A stretch of 64,000 nt of DNA, taken from positions 2,046,001 through 2,110,000 of the forward strand of contig NZ_BMJB01000001.1 of NCBI RefSeq assembly GCF_014642855.1, in the 5' to 3' direction. Positions 17,995 through 29,999 of the stretch are shown piece after piece. The notes below the pieces were generated by a model, which was not told the DNA's origin, ran no database searches, and saw nothing but the letters and a program-made list of their open reading frames with translations. Origin of the DNA: Edaphobacter acidisoli. GTDB taxonomy: Bacteria; Acidobacteriota; Terriglobia; Terriglobales; Acidobacteriaceae. Positions within the stretch are counted from its first letter, which is position 1, and each line of letters starts with the position of its first letter. The position numbers and the translations under genes are program-made.

Positions 17995-19412
17995 CAGGCC
18001 CCCACGGCGCCGAAGAACCGCACGATTGACTCGATGCCGCGGTGGAAGTTCGCCAGATGGAATTTTTCGTTGGGGGCGTGGAGGTTGTCGTCCGGCAGAC
18101 CAAAGCCCATCATCACGGTCGGCACCTTCAGCTCGCGCTCGAAGTCGCCGACGATCGGGATTGATCCGCCGCCGCGCACGAAGACGGTCTCTTTGCCGAA
18201 GACCTCGCGCATGGCCTCGGTCGCCGCGCGAATGAAGGCGTTATCAGTGCTTACGACAATCGGGTCGCCCGAGTGGATCAGCCGCACGTCGAGCACGATT
18301 CCCTTCGGGCAGATCGACTCCACGTATGCCTTGAACTGCGCGAAGGCTTCAGCGGGCGTCATGTCGGGCACCAGTCTCATGCTTGCCTTGGCCAAAGCGC
18401 GCGCAGGAATCACCGTCTTTGCGCCCGCGCCGGTGAAGCCGCCGGGCATTCCGTGCACGTCGAGCGTGGGCCGCGCCCAGGTGCGTTCGAGCACGCTGTA
18501 GCCCGGCTCGCCTGTCAGTGAGGACGAGCCTACCTCTGTCTCGCGGTAGTGCTCCTCGTCAAACGGCAGCGCCTTCCACGCCTTCAGCTCGGCGTCGGTG
18601 GGCTTCTGCACCTTGTCGTAGAAGCCTGGGATCAAGATTTTTCCGTCGGCGTCTTTGAGCTTCGCAATGATCTGCGCCAGCGCGACGAATGGGTTCGGCG
18701 CGGCGCCGCCGTACATGCCGGAGTGCAGATCGGTGCGCGCTCCGCGAGCTTCGATCTCCGTGTAGATCATGCCGCGCAGGCCTACGCAGAGTGTCGGCAG
18801 CTCTGGCGCGAACATCTCCGTGTCTGAGACCAGCGCCACGTCGGCCTTCAACTGGTCGCCGTGCTCGCGCACGAATTGGGCGATGCCCTCGCCGCCAACC
18901 TCTTCCTCGCCTTCGACGATTACCCTGACGTTGACCGGCAGCTTTCCGCCGCCAGCGGACATCAACGACTCCAGCGCCTTCACGTGCATCCACATCTGGC
19001 CTTTGTCGTCGACTGCGCCGCGCGCGTAGAGATTGCCGTCGCGCTCCTCGGGCTCGAATGGCGGCGACTTCCACTCGTCGAGCGGATCGGGCGGCTGCAC
19101 ATCGTAGTGGCCGTAGCAGAGCACCGTCGGCTTTGGCTTTCCATCAGCCGCGGGCGCTGCGTGAAGCCAGTCCGCATAGACCAGCGGATGTCCGTCGGGA
19201 TGCTCCTTCGTCTCGGTCTCTATGAGACGGACGTTCTCCATCCCGATACGGCGCAGCTCCGCCGCGACAAACTCCGCCGCGCGGCGCACATCGCCAGCAT
19301 GCTCGGGCAGGGTCGAGACGGAGGGTATCCGCAGCAGCGACTTCAGTTCGTCGACAAACCTCGCCCGGTTCTTCTGAGCAAACCCAACCGCCGCCTGGAC
19401 CACATCTGCCAC
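17994..19412 (-). CDS. M20-family dipeptidase/carboxypeptidase
   Basis: A 472-residue cytoplasmic metallopeptidase of the CNDP/PepV-like group. Metal ligands are seen in order: His in CYGHYDVQP, Asp in AVDDKGQM, Glu-Glu in EGEEEVGG, Asp in LVSDTEMF, and His in LHAPNEKFH close to the end. The dimerisation (lid) domain lies at about 205-380. It hydrolyses dipeptides or related amides with two zinc ions. The start is a GTG at 19412 after a G-rich stretch; no in-frame ATG nearby gives a better N-terminus. It overlaps mobA. Confidence 0.93.
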   Translation of the reverse strand: MADVVQAAVGFAQKNRARFVDELKSLLRIPSVSTLPEHAGDVRRAAEFVAAELRRIGMENVRLIETETKEHPDGHPLVYADWLHAAPAADGKPKPTVLCYGHYDVQPPDPLDEWKSPPFEPEERDGNLYARGAVDDKGQMWMHVKALESLMSAGGGKLPVNVRVIVEGEEEVGGEGIAQFVREHGDQLKADVALVSDTEMFAPELPTLCVGLRGMIYTEIEARGARTDLHSGMYGGAAPNPFVALAQIIAKLKDADGKILIPGFYDKVQKPTDAELKAWKALPFDEEHYRETEVGSSSLTGEPGYSVLERTWARPTLDVHGMPGGFTGAGAKTVIPARALAKASMRLVPDMTPAEAFAQFKAYVESICPKGIVLDVRLIHSGDPIVVSTDNAFIRAATEAMREVFGKETVFVRGGGSIPIVGDFERELKVPTVMMGFGLPDDNLHAPNEKFHLANFHRGIESIVRFFGAVGA

Positions 19413-19583
19413 CGCCTACCCCCATTCGCTCTCCTCATGCGAGGAAACCACAAGTATAAGCAACCTCTCTGGCGAAGCCCACAATGGGAAATTTGCCCTG
19501 AGAAAAATCATTCGCTTCTATCATTTGGAAGTCGCATCTAAAACGTATAAGGAGTACACTTCTGCCGCACGGAGGGCAAGCCG

Positions 19584-19991
19584 ATGAGCACCTTTCTCCA
19601 GGACGGCACCATGGTCGACAAGCTGGCGCAATTCGACCTGAACGATGAAATGGCCGAAGCGGAACGCCATCAACCGTGGCCTGCCGGACTTTATTCCAAG
19701 ACGCTGTTTAAAAAGCATGACTTTCGCGTCGTGCTTATCTCCATGCAGAACTCGGCGCACATGAAGGAGCACCACGCCGACGGCACCATCTCCATCCAGG
19801 TACTTAAAGGCAAGCTGCGCGTCTCGGTGAACGGTAAGCCGCATGAGCTTCCTGTTGGCAGCCTCTTCACGCTCGGCTCGTCCATCCGACACAATGTGGA
19901 CGCCATTGGCGATTCGTCATTTTTGCTGACAATCTCATGGCCGAGTGACCAGGAGCTCGCTGTCATGAAGCACCGGGGCTACGGCAGCTAA
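19584..19991 (+). CDS. Cupin-domain protein
   Basis: A 135-residue small beta-barrel protein. The conserved cupin core runs from MKEHHADGTISIQVLKGKLRVSV (metal-ligand His-His and the first motif) to LPVGSLFTLGSSIRHNVDAIGDS (second motif, with the later His). Such single cupins bind a metal and may be sugar- or acid-handling enzymes or sensors; no substrate can be named. GGAGGG lies just upstream of the ATG at 19584. It starts a run of plus-strand genes, 71 bases before the DUF488 gene. Confidence 0.85.
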   Translation: MSTFLQDGTMVDKLAQFDLNDEMAEAERHQPWPAGLYSKTLFKKHDFRVVLISMQNSAHMKEHHADGTISIQVLKGKLRVSVNGKPHELPVGSLFTLGSSIRHNVDAIGDSSFLLTISWPSDQELAVMKHRGYGS

Positions 19992-20062
19992 TGATGGCCT
20001 GACTGAAGTTATCTCCATCTCTTCGCGCAAATGCATCTAATGTTTGCCGAAGAGGAATGGAC

Positions 20063-20431
20063 ATGTCTCTACACATCAAGCGCGTCTACGATGAGCCCGC
20101 GAAGTCTGACGGTACACGTATCCTTGTCGACCGGCTCTGGCCGCGCGGACTCAGTAAAGAGAACGCGCACGTCGATCTCTGGCTCAAAGACGTGGCCCCG
20201 AGCGACGAGCTTCGCAAATGGTTCGGGCACGAGCCCGCTCGCTGGCCTGAGTTCCGCGCCCGCTACCGCGCCGAGATCAAAAAGAACCCTGCACAGATCG
20301 CGCTGCTGCGCCAGGCAATTGGCAAAGGCCCGGCCACGCTCGTTTATGGCGCGAAGGATGAACAACATAATCAGGCTGTTGTCCTGTATGAATTCCTGAC
20401 CCGCAATGGCCTGCCAAACGCAGCCGATTGA
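20063..20431 (+). CDS. DUF488 family protein (YeaO type)
   Basis: About 122 residues, the usual length. The family signature is complete: IKRVYDEPAKSDGTRILVDRLWPRGLSKE at the start, then DLWLKDVAPSDELRKWFGHEPARW and ATLVYGAKDEQHNQA. The function is unproven in the family. The ATG at 20063 is seven bases after AGAGGA; an ATG at 20057 sits too near to use that site. Confidence 0.9.
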   Translation: MSLHIKRVYDEPAKSDGTRILVDRLWPRGLSKENAHVDLWLKDVAPSDELRKWFGHEPARWPEFRARYRAEIKKNPAQIALLRQAIGKGPATLVYGAKDEQHNQAVVLYEFLTRNGLPNAAD

Positions 20432-20511
20432 ACTGATCGTTCAAGGAATCGAATCCGCCGCGCTATCGAAGCATCTATTTCTACGTCCCATAGCAAGCAC
20501 CAGAGACCCCT

Positions 20512-21273
20512 ATGAACTTAAGAGCTGCAGCTCTTTACTCCGCATCTTTATCGCTCTTGTCCTTTATCTTCTGTGGACTGTTGCACGCGCAAAGTTCCTC
20601 GTTGCCCGATGCGCCGCAATCGGCTGCGTCGAGAGGCCAGAACGCGGCTGCGAATACCGACTCAACTGCGCCTGCCGATCAGATGAAGCAGACGAAACGC
20701 ATTCTGGGTATCGTCCCGAACTTTCGCGCAGTCAGCACGGATGAGAAGCTTCCGCCGCAATCGGTGAAAGACAAGTTCGTCACCGCTTCACAAGACAGCT
20801 TCGACTACTCCTCGCTCTTTCTTCCTGCTGTGCTGTCAGCTTACGGGCAGGCCAGAAATTCGACGCCGGAGTTTCACCAGGGGGCCGCGGGTTATGGCCG
20901 CTACTACTGGCACTCCTTCGTTGATCAGACCAGCGAAAACTACTTCGTAGAATTCATTGGCCCCGCGCTGACCCATCAAGATTCGCGCTATTACACGCTT
21001 GGCCGCGGCGGCTTTCTGAAGCGGGCGGGCTACTCGCTCAGCCGCGCCGTCATCACCAGAACAGACTCGGGCGGCTCCACGTTCAACGCGAGCGAAGTCA
21101 TCGGCGCCGGGGCTGCCGCGGGCCTGTCGAGCCTGTACTATCCATCGAAAGAGCGCAGCTTCGGCAACACCGCCACCCTGTGGGGCACCAGCGTCGGCAT
21201 CGATGCGGGGACCTTCATGTTTAAAGAGTTCTGGCCCGACATTAATCGCAAATTCTTCCACCAGAAATATTAG
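20512..21273 (+). CDS. Secreted protein of unknown function (SLPDAP-type mature N-terminus)
   Basis: A 253-residue exported protein. The signal peptide (LYSASLSLLSFIFCGLLHAQ) is followed at once by SSSLPDAPQ, a motif found right after the signal peptide in many acidobacterial secreted proteins. The body (FVTASQDSFDYSSLFLPAVLSAYGQARNSTPEF, then GYGRYYWHSFVDQTSENYFVEF) is rich in aromatics and glycine and ends in a KEFWPDINRKFF segment. Short amphipathic strands suggest an outer-membrane-associated protein, but no known domain is recognised. It lies between DUF488 and the acetylesterase on the same strand. Confidence 0.8.
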   Translation: MNLRAAALYSASLSLLSFIFCGLLHAQSSSLPDAPQSAASRGQNAAANTDSTAPADQMKQTKRILGIVPNFRAVSTDEKLPPQSVKDKFVTASQDSFDYSSLFLPAVLSAYGQARNSTPEFHQGAAGYGRYYWHSFVDQTSENYFVEFIGPALTHQDSRYYTLGRGGFLKRAGYSLSRAVITRTDSGGSTFNASEVIGAGAAAGLSSLYYPSKERSFGNTATLWGTSVGIDAGTFMFKEFWPDINRKFFHQKY

Positions 21274-21350
21274 GAGTTGTTGGGCAGCGAGAGAACTCGC
21301 CAATCAGAAAATAGTTTCCCAACAGAAACATACGGTGCTACCCTACCGCC

Positions 21351-22184
21351 ATGCGCCGCCTGCATCTCTCACTCTTCATCCTGATCGCCGCTTCTCTTGC
21401 TGCCTCCGCGCTTGCGCAAAGCTCTCTTGCGCCGCCGCCTACTCCGCGCCAGACCTCGGTTGCACCATCTGTGCCGCTCAACCCTGCGCTGCCCACCGTC
21501 TTTGTCGTCGGCGACTCTACGGCGCGCAACCAGGCTGACCTTGGTTGGGGCGACCACTTCAGCCACTACTTCGACACCACACGCATCAACGTCGCCAACC
21601 GCGCACGCGCCGGCCGCTCCAGCCGCACCTTCATCACCGAAGGCTCGTGGGACCGCGTGCTGGCCGAGATGAAGCGCGGCGACTACGTTCTGATCCAGAT
21701 GGGCCACAACGACGGCGGCGCGCTCGATGGCCCGAAGGCACGCGGCTCGCTCAAAGGTCTCGGCGACGAGACCAAAGACGTCACTCTGCCCGACGGCCGC
21801 ACCGAAACCGTCCACACCTATGGCTGGTACATCCGCAAGTACATCGCCGACACGCGCGCAAAGGGAGCTACGCCGATCCTGCTCTCGCTGACTATCCGCA
21901 ATATCTGGAAGACCGGCGCAGACGGCAAGCAGCACATCGAGCGCGACATGGGCTACGACGCGGACCTCAAACAACTCGCCACAGACGAGCACGTCGCCTT
22001 CGTCGACATGGCCACGGTTGAGGCAGACCGCCTTGAAGCGGCAGGTCCAGAGAAGACCGCGCTGCTCTTCCCGATCGACCACACCCACACCAGCGCCGAG
22101 GGCGCGGAGCTGAACGCGGAGTCCGTAGCCATTGCCCTGCGCAACGCCCACTCTCCACTTGCGGCGTATCTGAAGCGCCCGTAA
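21351..22184 (+). CDS. Secreted rhamnogalacturonan acetylesterase-like SGNH hydrolase (CE12 type)
   Basis: A 277-residue secreted esterase with a signal peptide ending ASALAQ. SGNH blocks are all present: block I VFVVGDSTARNQ with the nucleophile Ser, block II ANRARAGRSSRTFI, block III QMGHNDGGA, and block V DHTHTSAEGAELNA with Asp and His. GDST with GRSSRTF and GHND is the rhamnogalacturonan-acetylesterase (CE12) pattern. Such enzymes take acetyl groups off pectic rhamnogalacturonan, which fits the GH105 gene at 59600 that acts on the same polymer. Start ATG at 21351. Confidence 0.92.
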   Translation: MRRLHLSLFILIAASLAASALAQSSLAPPPTPRQTSVAPSVPLNPALPTVFVVGDSTARNQADLGWGDHFSHYFDTTRINVANRARAGRSSRTFITEGSWDRVLAEMKRGDYVLIQMGHNDGGALDGPKARGSLKGLGDETKDVTLPDGRTETVHTYGWYIRKYIADTRAKGATPILLSLTIRNIWKTGADGKQHIERDMGYDADLKQLATDEHVAFVDMATVEADRLEAAGPEKTALLFPIDHTHTSAEGAELNAESVAIALRNAHSPLAAYLKRP

Positions 22185-22225
22185 GCTCTTCGCTCTGAGC
22201 CGCATAAGGCTGCGTTCGCTTGCGA

Positions 22226-22231
22226 TATAAT
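22226..22231 (+). promoter_or_regulatory. Candidate -10 box upstream of secA
   Basis: A perfect TATAAT about 112 bases before the secA start; no good -35 is seen at the right distance. The leader after it can fold (AGCCCCGGC with GCCGAGGGCT, about 22252-22288). Confidence 0.35.
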
Positions 22232-22342
22232 CGTGATATTGAGCCCCGGCAGTACGCCGTCCACATCCAGCGGTGGAGGCCGAGCCGAGGGCTTTATTGC
22301 TGAAAGCGGAATTCATCGCGCCTGGCGTCAAGGAAACCAGTT

Positions 22343-25345
<3,003 letters not shown>

Positions 25346-25380
25346 GCGTCACTGCTCTTTATTGATTTTTATATAAGTGA

Positions 25381-25410
25381 AGAGGCGCAGGAGTCTGCGC
25401 CTCTTTCTTT
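25381..25410. terminator. Intrinsic terminator after secA
   Basis: A perfect 10-base-pair G+C-rich stem (25381-25390 with 25395-25404), loop GAGT, then TTCTTT. It lies between convergent genes. Confidence 0.9.
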
Positions 25411-25449
25411 GCTTTCCGTGCAGAATCGTGCGTGATGGAATCAAGAGAA

Positions 25450-25989
25450 CTATTTCTCCAGATCGTCGAGCAGCAGCTTCGCCTTGGTTGCCAGAGTCAT
25501 CGCACCCTCGGCATCGCCTGAGTTCAACGCGTCCTGCGCCTGCTTCTGAAAGTTGCGTACTGTGCCGATCTCGCCCTTCTGCTCTTCAGCGCGCTGGGTT
25601 GGCAGAGCGGCCAGCCGTCGCTCATTCGATGCGATCAGATTCGTCGCCTCCTGCCTGGCCTGCGGGTTCGAGGCCCCGCCTGCTGTCAGCGAGCCAATCG
25701 CCGCAGCCTCTGCTTGTGGCGAGGGCGTGACAACTGCGGGCTCTTCCGCCTTGACGATCGTTCTGCGATGCTCGCGAGGAAGCTTGGCCATCTTCGACGC
25801 CACCGGCATAGGAGGCATCTTCACCGGCTGAGGAGTCAGCATCGGAGTGTCCGCCGGACGCGGCACATCCACCAGCGCCATCGGCACCAGCACAGGAGGC
25901 AAGGGCGGCGCCGCCCGCACCTTGTGCCTGCATCCGCTCGCGCCCAGCATCAGGCCGGCGCATGCCAGCGCCGATCCCCATCGCGTCAT
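25450..25989 (-). CDS. Small lipoprotein of unknown function
   Basis: About 179 residues. The signal peptide ends with a lipobox (LMLGASGC), so the protein is lipid-anchored. A Pro/Ala/Val-rich linker of about 80 residues follows, then a helical C-terminus (NLIASNERRLAALPTQRAEEQKGEIGTVRNFQKQAQDALNSG split into coils) ending in DDLEK. This C-terminal helix bundle looks like part of a periplasmic scaffold, an inference only. The ATG at 25989 is chosen; a TTG at 26007 would overlap the kinase stop. It is downstream of the sensor kinase on the same strand and likely in one transcript. Confidence 0.7.
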   Translation of the reverse strand: MTRWGSALACAGLMLGASGCRHKVRAAPPLPPVLVPMALVDVPRPADTPMLTPQPVKMPPMPVASKMAKLPREHRRTIVKAEEPAVVTPSPQAEAAAIGSLTAGGASNPQARQEATNLIASNERRLAALPTQRAEEQKGEIGTVRNFQKQAQDALNSGDAEGAMTLATKAKLLLDDLEK

Positions 25990-26003
25990 GGAATTCTCAA
26001 AGC

Positions 26004-27944
26004 TCAAACCCGCTCTCCCATTACTTTACGATTCGCCGCTGTCCCCGCCACCGTGCCGCCCGCCACAGGCAACCGGAATGTAAACACCGTGCCTCGCTCA
26101 CCCGCCGCTGCATCCGTATTCGAGCGCACATCGAGCGTCCCGCCATGCATCTGCAGAATCCGGTACGTCATTGCCAGTCCAATCCCGCTGCCCTTCGGCT
26201 TGGTGGTGAAGTACAACTCGAAGATACGCGGCAACACCTCAGGCGGTATACCCTCGCCATCGTCAGCGACTTCCACAACGGCAAACTGATGATCGCGCCG
26301 GACTCTCACTTCAATGTTGCCGCCGTGCTTCATCGCCTGCATCGCGTTGAGCACCAGGTTCAGCAGCGCCTGCTGAATCAGCTCGCCGTCCACCCGCACC
26401 ATGAGCGGGTCCCGAGGCTCATCCACCTGTACGCGGACGCCATTCTCCTGCATCTCCGCTGCCGTCAGCTCGACCACCACGCCGACCACATGCCGCAGGT
26501 CGCGGTCGCGCAGATGCAGCTCCATCGGACGCGAGAAGTCGGCGAGCGTCTGCACGACGCGGTCCAGCCGCTGCATCTCTCCGGCAAGAATTTCCACGTG
26601 CCTCTGCGCTCCCACGGCAGCCTCGCCGTGAACGCCTGCCAGTTTGCCGCGCAGCAGCTCCAGATGTACCACCATCGCGTTGATCGGGTTCTTCACCTCG
26701 TGGCCAACGCCTGCTGTCAGACGGCCAATCGCAGCCAGTCTCCGTGAGATTTCCAGCTCCTGCCCAAGCTGCGCAGCGGACTCGGTATCGCGCAGCGTCA
26801 GCAGCGTGCCCATGCTTCCGCCGCCGCGCTCGTCTTCGATACGGTCGACCGAAACCTGCACCTGCCGTCCGTCTTCAAGCGTCACCTCCGAGACACTCGC
26901 CTGCTCGCCGCTGTCGAAAACCGCCAGCACGGCCTCGCCCAGCGCGCTGCCCGGCAGAAATATCTCTTCGAGCTGCTTGCCCACCATGCTGCTGCTCGTG
27001 CCCTCCACTTCTGCGGGGCTGTTGAGGAAATACGCGACTGCGTCCGACACCATCACCGCGCGCCTGTCCGCCGTGAACAGCATCACGCCATCGCGCAGCG
27101 TGTCGAGCATCTGGTTCAGGTTCGCCTGCAACGCGCTGTAGCCAGCCTCGGTCGAGCGCATCTGCTCTCCCAGGCGGCTGATCGTCTTCGCCACGCGCAC
27201 GACGGCGTCGCTGCCGCTGCTGGCCGCCGGCGTCGGCTCTGCGCCTTCTCCCGCACGCAGTGTCAACCGTTCCAACTGGCTGCTGATCTGCTCGATCGGC
27301 CGCAATGCTGCGTTGGCCGTAAGCGCCGCCGCCACCATTGAAGCCAACCCGGCCAGCAGTGCAAACCACAGCGCAGCGCGCAGCCATGGCTCGTACGAGT
27401 TCTTCAAAAATGTCGAGCGCACGCCGACATGCACAATGAGGAATGGAAACCCATTGCGTTCGAGCGTCTGCGAGATGTCGAGCACACGCGGCGGCCCGAA
27501 GACTTCGCGTGTCTGCAGAACCATGCCTCCCGTCTGCACTCGCGTCAGGCTCGTGCGAAACGGAAATGGGTGCCCCACTGCATCGGGGTCCGTGCTAATG
27601 ATCGTGGTCCCGTAAGCGTCCGTCACGCTCACGTCCTGCACGGTTGGCGAGTAGCGCACGATGGCGTTCATCAGCTCGATCAGCGTAGATTGCTGCTGGA
27701 GCACGAGCACCACGGCGTCATGCACACCTTTGTCCGACGTGTCTGTCGGCGGCTGCTGCCGCAGCCCAAGCTCCACTGAAGAACGCGTCGCGAGCAACAC
27801 TTCATGCGCCATCACGTCGTTGGTCGCGGCCGTCTGCTCAATCCTCTGGCGCAGCAGCTCGCCCACGAATAGCGCCGACAACAGCAGCACAATCGCGAAC
27901 ATCAGCGCCGTCAGCCACAGCACCAGCTTAGTCTTCAGCCGCAT
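26004..27944 (-). CDS. Membrane sensor histidine kinase
   Basis: A 646-residue kinase of the NtrB/ZraS style. An N-terminal membrane helix (about 7-28) and a second one (about 190-215) bound a periplasmic sensing domain. A HAMP-like/PAS segment (DTLRDGVMLFTADRRAVMVS) comes next. The phosphoacceptor His415 is in GRLTAGVGHEVKNPINAM. The ATPase has N-box LLNLVLNAMQAM, G1 DDGEGIPPEVLPRIFELYFTT split by F, and G2 GSGIGLAM. It should phosphorylate the NtrC-type regulator encoded directly upstream (22-base gap). The signal is unknown. Confidence 0.93.
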   Translation of the reverse strand: MRLKTKLVLWLTALMFAIVLLLSALFVGELLRQRIEQTAATNDVMAHEVLLATRSSVELGLRQQPPTDTSDKGVHDAVVLVLQQQSTLIELMNAIVRYSPTVQDVSVTDAYGTTIISTDPDAVGHPFPFRTSLTRVQTGGMVLQTREVFGPPRVLDISQTLERNGFPFLIVHVGVRSTFLKNSYEPWLRAALWFALLAGLASMVAAALTANAALRPIEQISSQLERLTLRAGEGAEPTPAASSGSDAVVRVAKTISRLGEQMRSTEAGYSALQANLNQMLDTLRDGVMLFTADRRAVMVSDAVAYFLNSPAEVEGTSSSMVGKQLEEIFLPGSALGEAVLAVFDSGEQASVSEVTLEDGRQVQVSVDRIEDERGGGSMGTLLTLRDTESAAQLGQELEISRRLAAIGRLTAGVGHEVKNPINAMVVHLELLRGKLAGVHGEAAVGAQRHVEILAGEMQRLDRVVQTLADFSRPMELHLRDRDLRHVVGVVVELTAAEMQENGVRVQVDEPRDPLMVRVDGELIQQALLNLVLNAMQAMKHGGNIEVRVRRDHQFAVVEVADDGEGIPPEVLPRIFELYFTTKPKGSGIGLAMTYRILQMHGGTLDVRSNTDAAAGERGTVFTFRLPVAGGTVAGTAANRKVMGERV

Positions 27945-27966
27945 CCCTGCTCCGTCCTACTCCACC

Positions 27967-29430
27967 CTAATCGTTCGAAGAGTTCGAGTACTCCTTCAGC
28001 TTGTTCTGCAGTGTCTTCGCGCTGATGCCCAGAATCTCGGCTGCCTTCGTCTTGTTGTTGTGCGTTGACGAAAGCGTCTTCAAAATAAGCTGCCGCTCTG
28101 CTTCATCTACGGTCGTGCCAACCTCTACGCGCACTGTGTTCTGCTCGTCAAGATAACGCTGCACCTCGCGCGAAGCCGCAGCAGCAGCGTCCGCCGACCC
28201 GCCCGTAGCCGTCATTGGCGCACGGCCACCAGCTGAAGACGGAACCGAGCCGGGCTCGCCAAAGTTGGGAGGAAGATGCTCGATACCTAGCATTCCATTG
28301 CCCGCAAGAATCACCGCGCGCTCAATCGTATTGCGCAGCTCGCGCACATTGCCCGGCCACTGATAGTCTTCGAGCCTGCGAATCAGCGCGTCCTTCAGCC
28401 CAGCCACCGTGCAGTTGTGCCGCTCATTCATGTCGTCGATCAGCTTTTCCGCAATCGCCGACACATCCATCAAGTGCTCGCGCAGCGTGGGCATCCTGAT
28501 GTTGAACACATTCAGCCGGTAATAAAGATCGCCGCGCAGCTCGCCGCTGGCCACCGCCTGCTCCGGGTCCTTGTTCGTAGCCGCAACCACACGCACATCG
28601 ACCGGCGTCTCGACCTTGCTGCCCAGCCGCCGCAGCTTTCTGTCTTCAAGCACGCGGAGCAGCTTGGCCTGCGTCGCTGCGGGCATCTCGCCAATCTCGT
28701 CGAGCAGCAGCGTCCCTTCTTCAGCAAGCTCAAAGCATCCAGCCCTGCGCTCCTGCGCTCCGGTAAACGCGCCTTTTTCGTGGCCGAAGATCTCGCTCTC
28801 GATCAGCGTCTCCGGAATCGCCGCGCAGTTGACCGCGACGAACGGCTTCAGCCGCCGCGCGCTCAGCTCGTGCAGCGCGCGCGCCACCAGCTCCTTGCCT
28901 GTGCCGCTCTCGCCCGTCACCAGCACCGACACGTTCGACGGCGCCACACGCTCGATCAGCGAGAAGACCTCCATCATCTGCGGCGAGTTGCCCACCAGAG
29001 GCCCCAGACGTCCAGCCGACCGCACCTGGCGCCGCGTCACTTCCATCTCCACATCGGCCTCGCGCTGATCGCTCGCGTTGTGCAGAATCGTCTTCAGCCG
29101 CACCGGATCAACGGGTTTCGGAATGTAGTCGTACGCGCCCATCCGCATCGCCTCGACAGCCGACTCGATCGACCCTTGCGCCGTCAGCATCACCACGGCA
29201 ATGCGCTGCGGCAGCATGCCAATCTTGTGCAGCAGCTCCATGCCATCCATCCGCGGCATCTTCAGGTCGGTAACGACAATCGACGGCCCCCACTCGACGG
29301 CCTTCTCCAGACCTTCGACGCCATCAGCCGCGCCTTCAGCCCGATAGCCCCAGCTCGCCACCAACTCCGTCAGCCCCGTCCGCGCGTGAAGTTCGTCTTC
29401 AACAATCAGAACTTTTTCCAAACCATCCAC
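27967..29430 (-). CDS. NtrC-family sigma-54-dependent response regulator
   Basis: A 487-residue regulator in the standard three-part form. The receiver domain has the acidic pocket (VEDE) and phospho-Asp55 (VVTDLKMPRMDG) with the Lys in YIPKPVDP. The AAA+ domain has Walker A GESGTGKE (173-180), the sigma-54 contact loop GAFTGA (220-225), Walker B GTLLLDEIGEM and the arginine finger region. The C-terminal Fis-type helix-turn-helix is seen in AAEILGISAKTLQNKLKEY. It activates sigma-54 promoters when phosphorylated, probably by the kinase next to it. No clear sigma-54 promoter (TGGCAC-N5-TTGC) was found by eye in the window. Confidence 0.95.
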   Translation of the reverse strand: MDGLEKVLIVEDELHARTGLTELVASWGYRAEGAADGVEGLEKAVEWGPSIVVTDLKMPRMDGMELLHKIGMLPQRIAVVMLTAQGSIESAVEAMRMGAYDYIPKPVDPVRLKTILHNASDQREADVEMEVTRRQVRSAGRLGPLVGNSPQMMEVFSLIERVAPSNVSVLVTGESGTGKELVARALHELSARRLKPFVAVNCAAIPETLIESEIFGHEKGAFTGAQERRAGCFELAEEGTLLLDEIGEMPAATQAKLLRVLEDRKLRRLGSKVETPVDVRVVAATNKDPEQAVASGELRGDLYYRLNVFNIRMPTLREHLMDVSAIAEKLIDDMNERHNCTVAGLKDALIRRLEDYQWPGNVRELRNTIERAVILAGNGMLGIEHLPPNFGEPGSVPSSAGGRAPMTATGGSADAAAAASREVQRYLDEQNTVRVEVGTTVDEAERQLILKTLSSTHNNKTKAAEILGISAKTLQNKLKEYSNSSND

Positions 29431-29453
29431 CTGCCTTCTTCATGCCACAGAAC

Positions 29454-29480
29454 TCTGTCATTTCGACCAAAGCAATCGAC
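29454..29480 (-). repeat. Partial copy of the 69-base dispersed repeat
   Basis: CTGTCATTTCGACC followed by AAGCAATCGAC aligns with the end of the 69-base repeat (CTGTCATTTCGACCGGAGCAGTGGAC at 35389). Only about 27 bases are kept, so it is a decayed or independent copy near the start of the regulator gene. Confidence 0.4.
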
Positions 29481-29570
29481 GCCACATCATCCATGACGTC
29501 GTTCGGCCGCTCTCCATCAGAAAGCGCGCCTGAAGCCCAATTCACTTCCACTTAGAATTATCCTTGAATC

Positions 29571-29897
29571 ATGCTCGAACCCGAAATCTCCCTTCAGGAC
29601 TTTGCTCTCCAGCGCCAGCAGCCCAATGCACCGCTTTTGCTCGATGTTCGTGAGCCGTGGGAGTTTCAGGCCGCCTCGCTGCCCGACTCTGTGCTGATGC
29701 CGATGGGTGACGTTCCCTCCCGCGCCCATGCCGAACTAGACCCCGACGCCCCTATCGTAGTCCTCTGCCACCACGGTATGCGCTCACTGAGCGTCACTAT
29801 GTGGCTCCGTAATCAGGGCTTTGAGCACGTCCAGTCTCTCGCAGGAGGCATCGACGGCTGGTCACGCACCATCGACTCCACGGTTCCTCGCTACTGA
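29571..29897 (+). CDS. Rhodanese-like sulfurtransferase domain protein
   Basis: A 108-residue single-domain rhodanese without a signal peptide. It has LLLDVREPWEFQAASLPDSVLMPMGDVPS and the active-site loop VVLCHHGMRS with Cys66, then SLAGGIDGWSRTID near the end. Rhodaneses carry persulfide sulfur on this cysteine for transfer to thiol acceptors. The gene is divergent from the NtrC-type regulator and starts at an ATG at 29571. It has no obvious partner here. Confidence 0.93.
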   Translation: MLEPEISLQDFALQRQQPNAPLLLDVREPWEFQAASLPDSVLMPMGDVPSRAHAELDPDAPIVVLCHHGMRSLSVTMWLRNQGFEHVQSLAGGIDGWSRTIDSTVPRY

Positions 29898-29939
29898 ACG
29901 CTACTGAATAAGACGCCCTCTATCCCGCTTAAGGACACT

Positions 29940-29989
29940 AAAAACGAATTGCCCCGCTAGCTGGAACGTATCCAGCATAGCGAGGCAGT
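29940..29989 (-). terminator. Terminator of the minus-strand glycosidase-like pair
   Basis: A bulged hairpin (about 29948-29989) with inner stem GCTGGA/TCCAGC and outer GCCCCGCTA/TAGCGAGGC, read on the minus strand and followed by TTTTTAG. It serves the gene that ends at 30000. Confidence 0.8.
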
Positions 29990-29999
29990 AATTGTTCTG

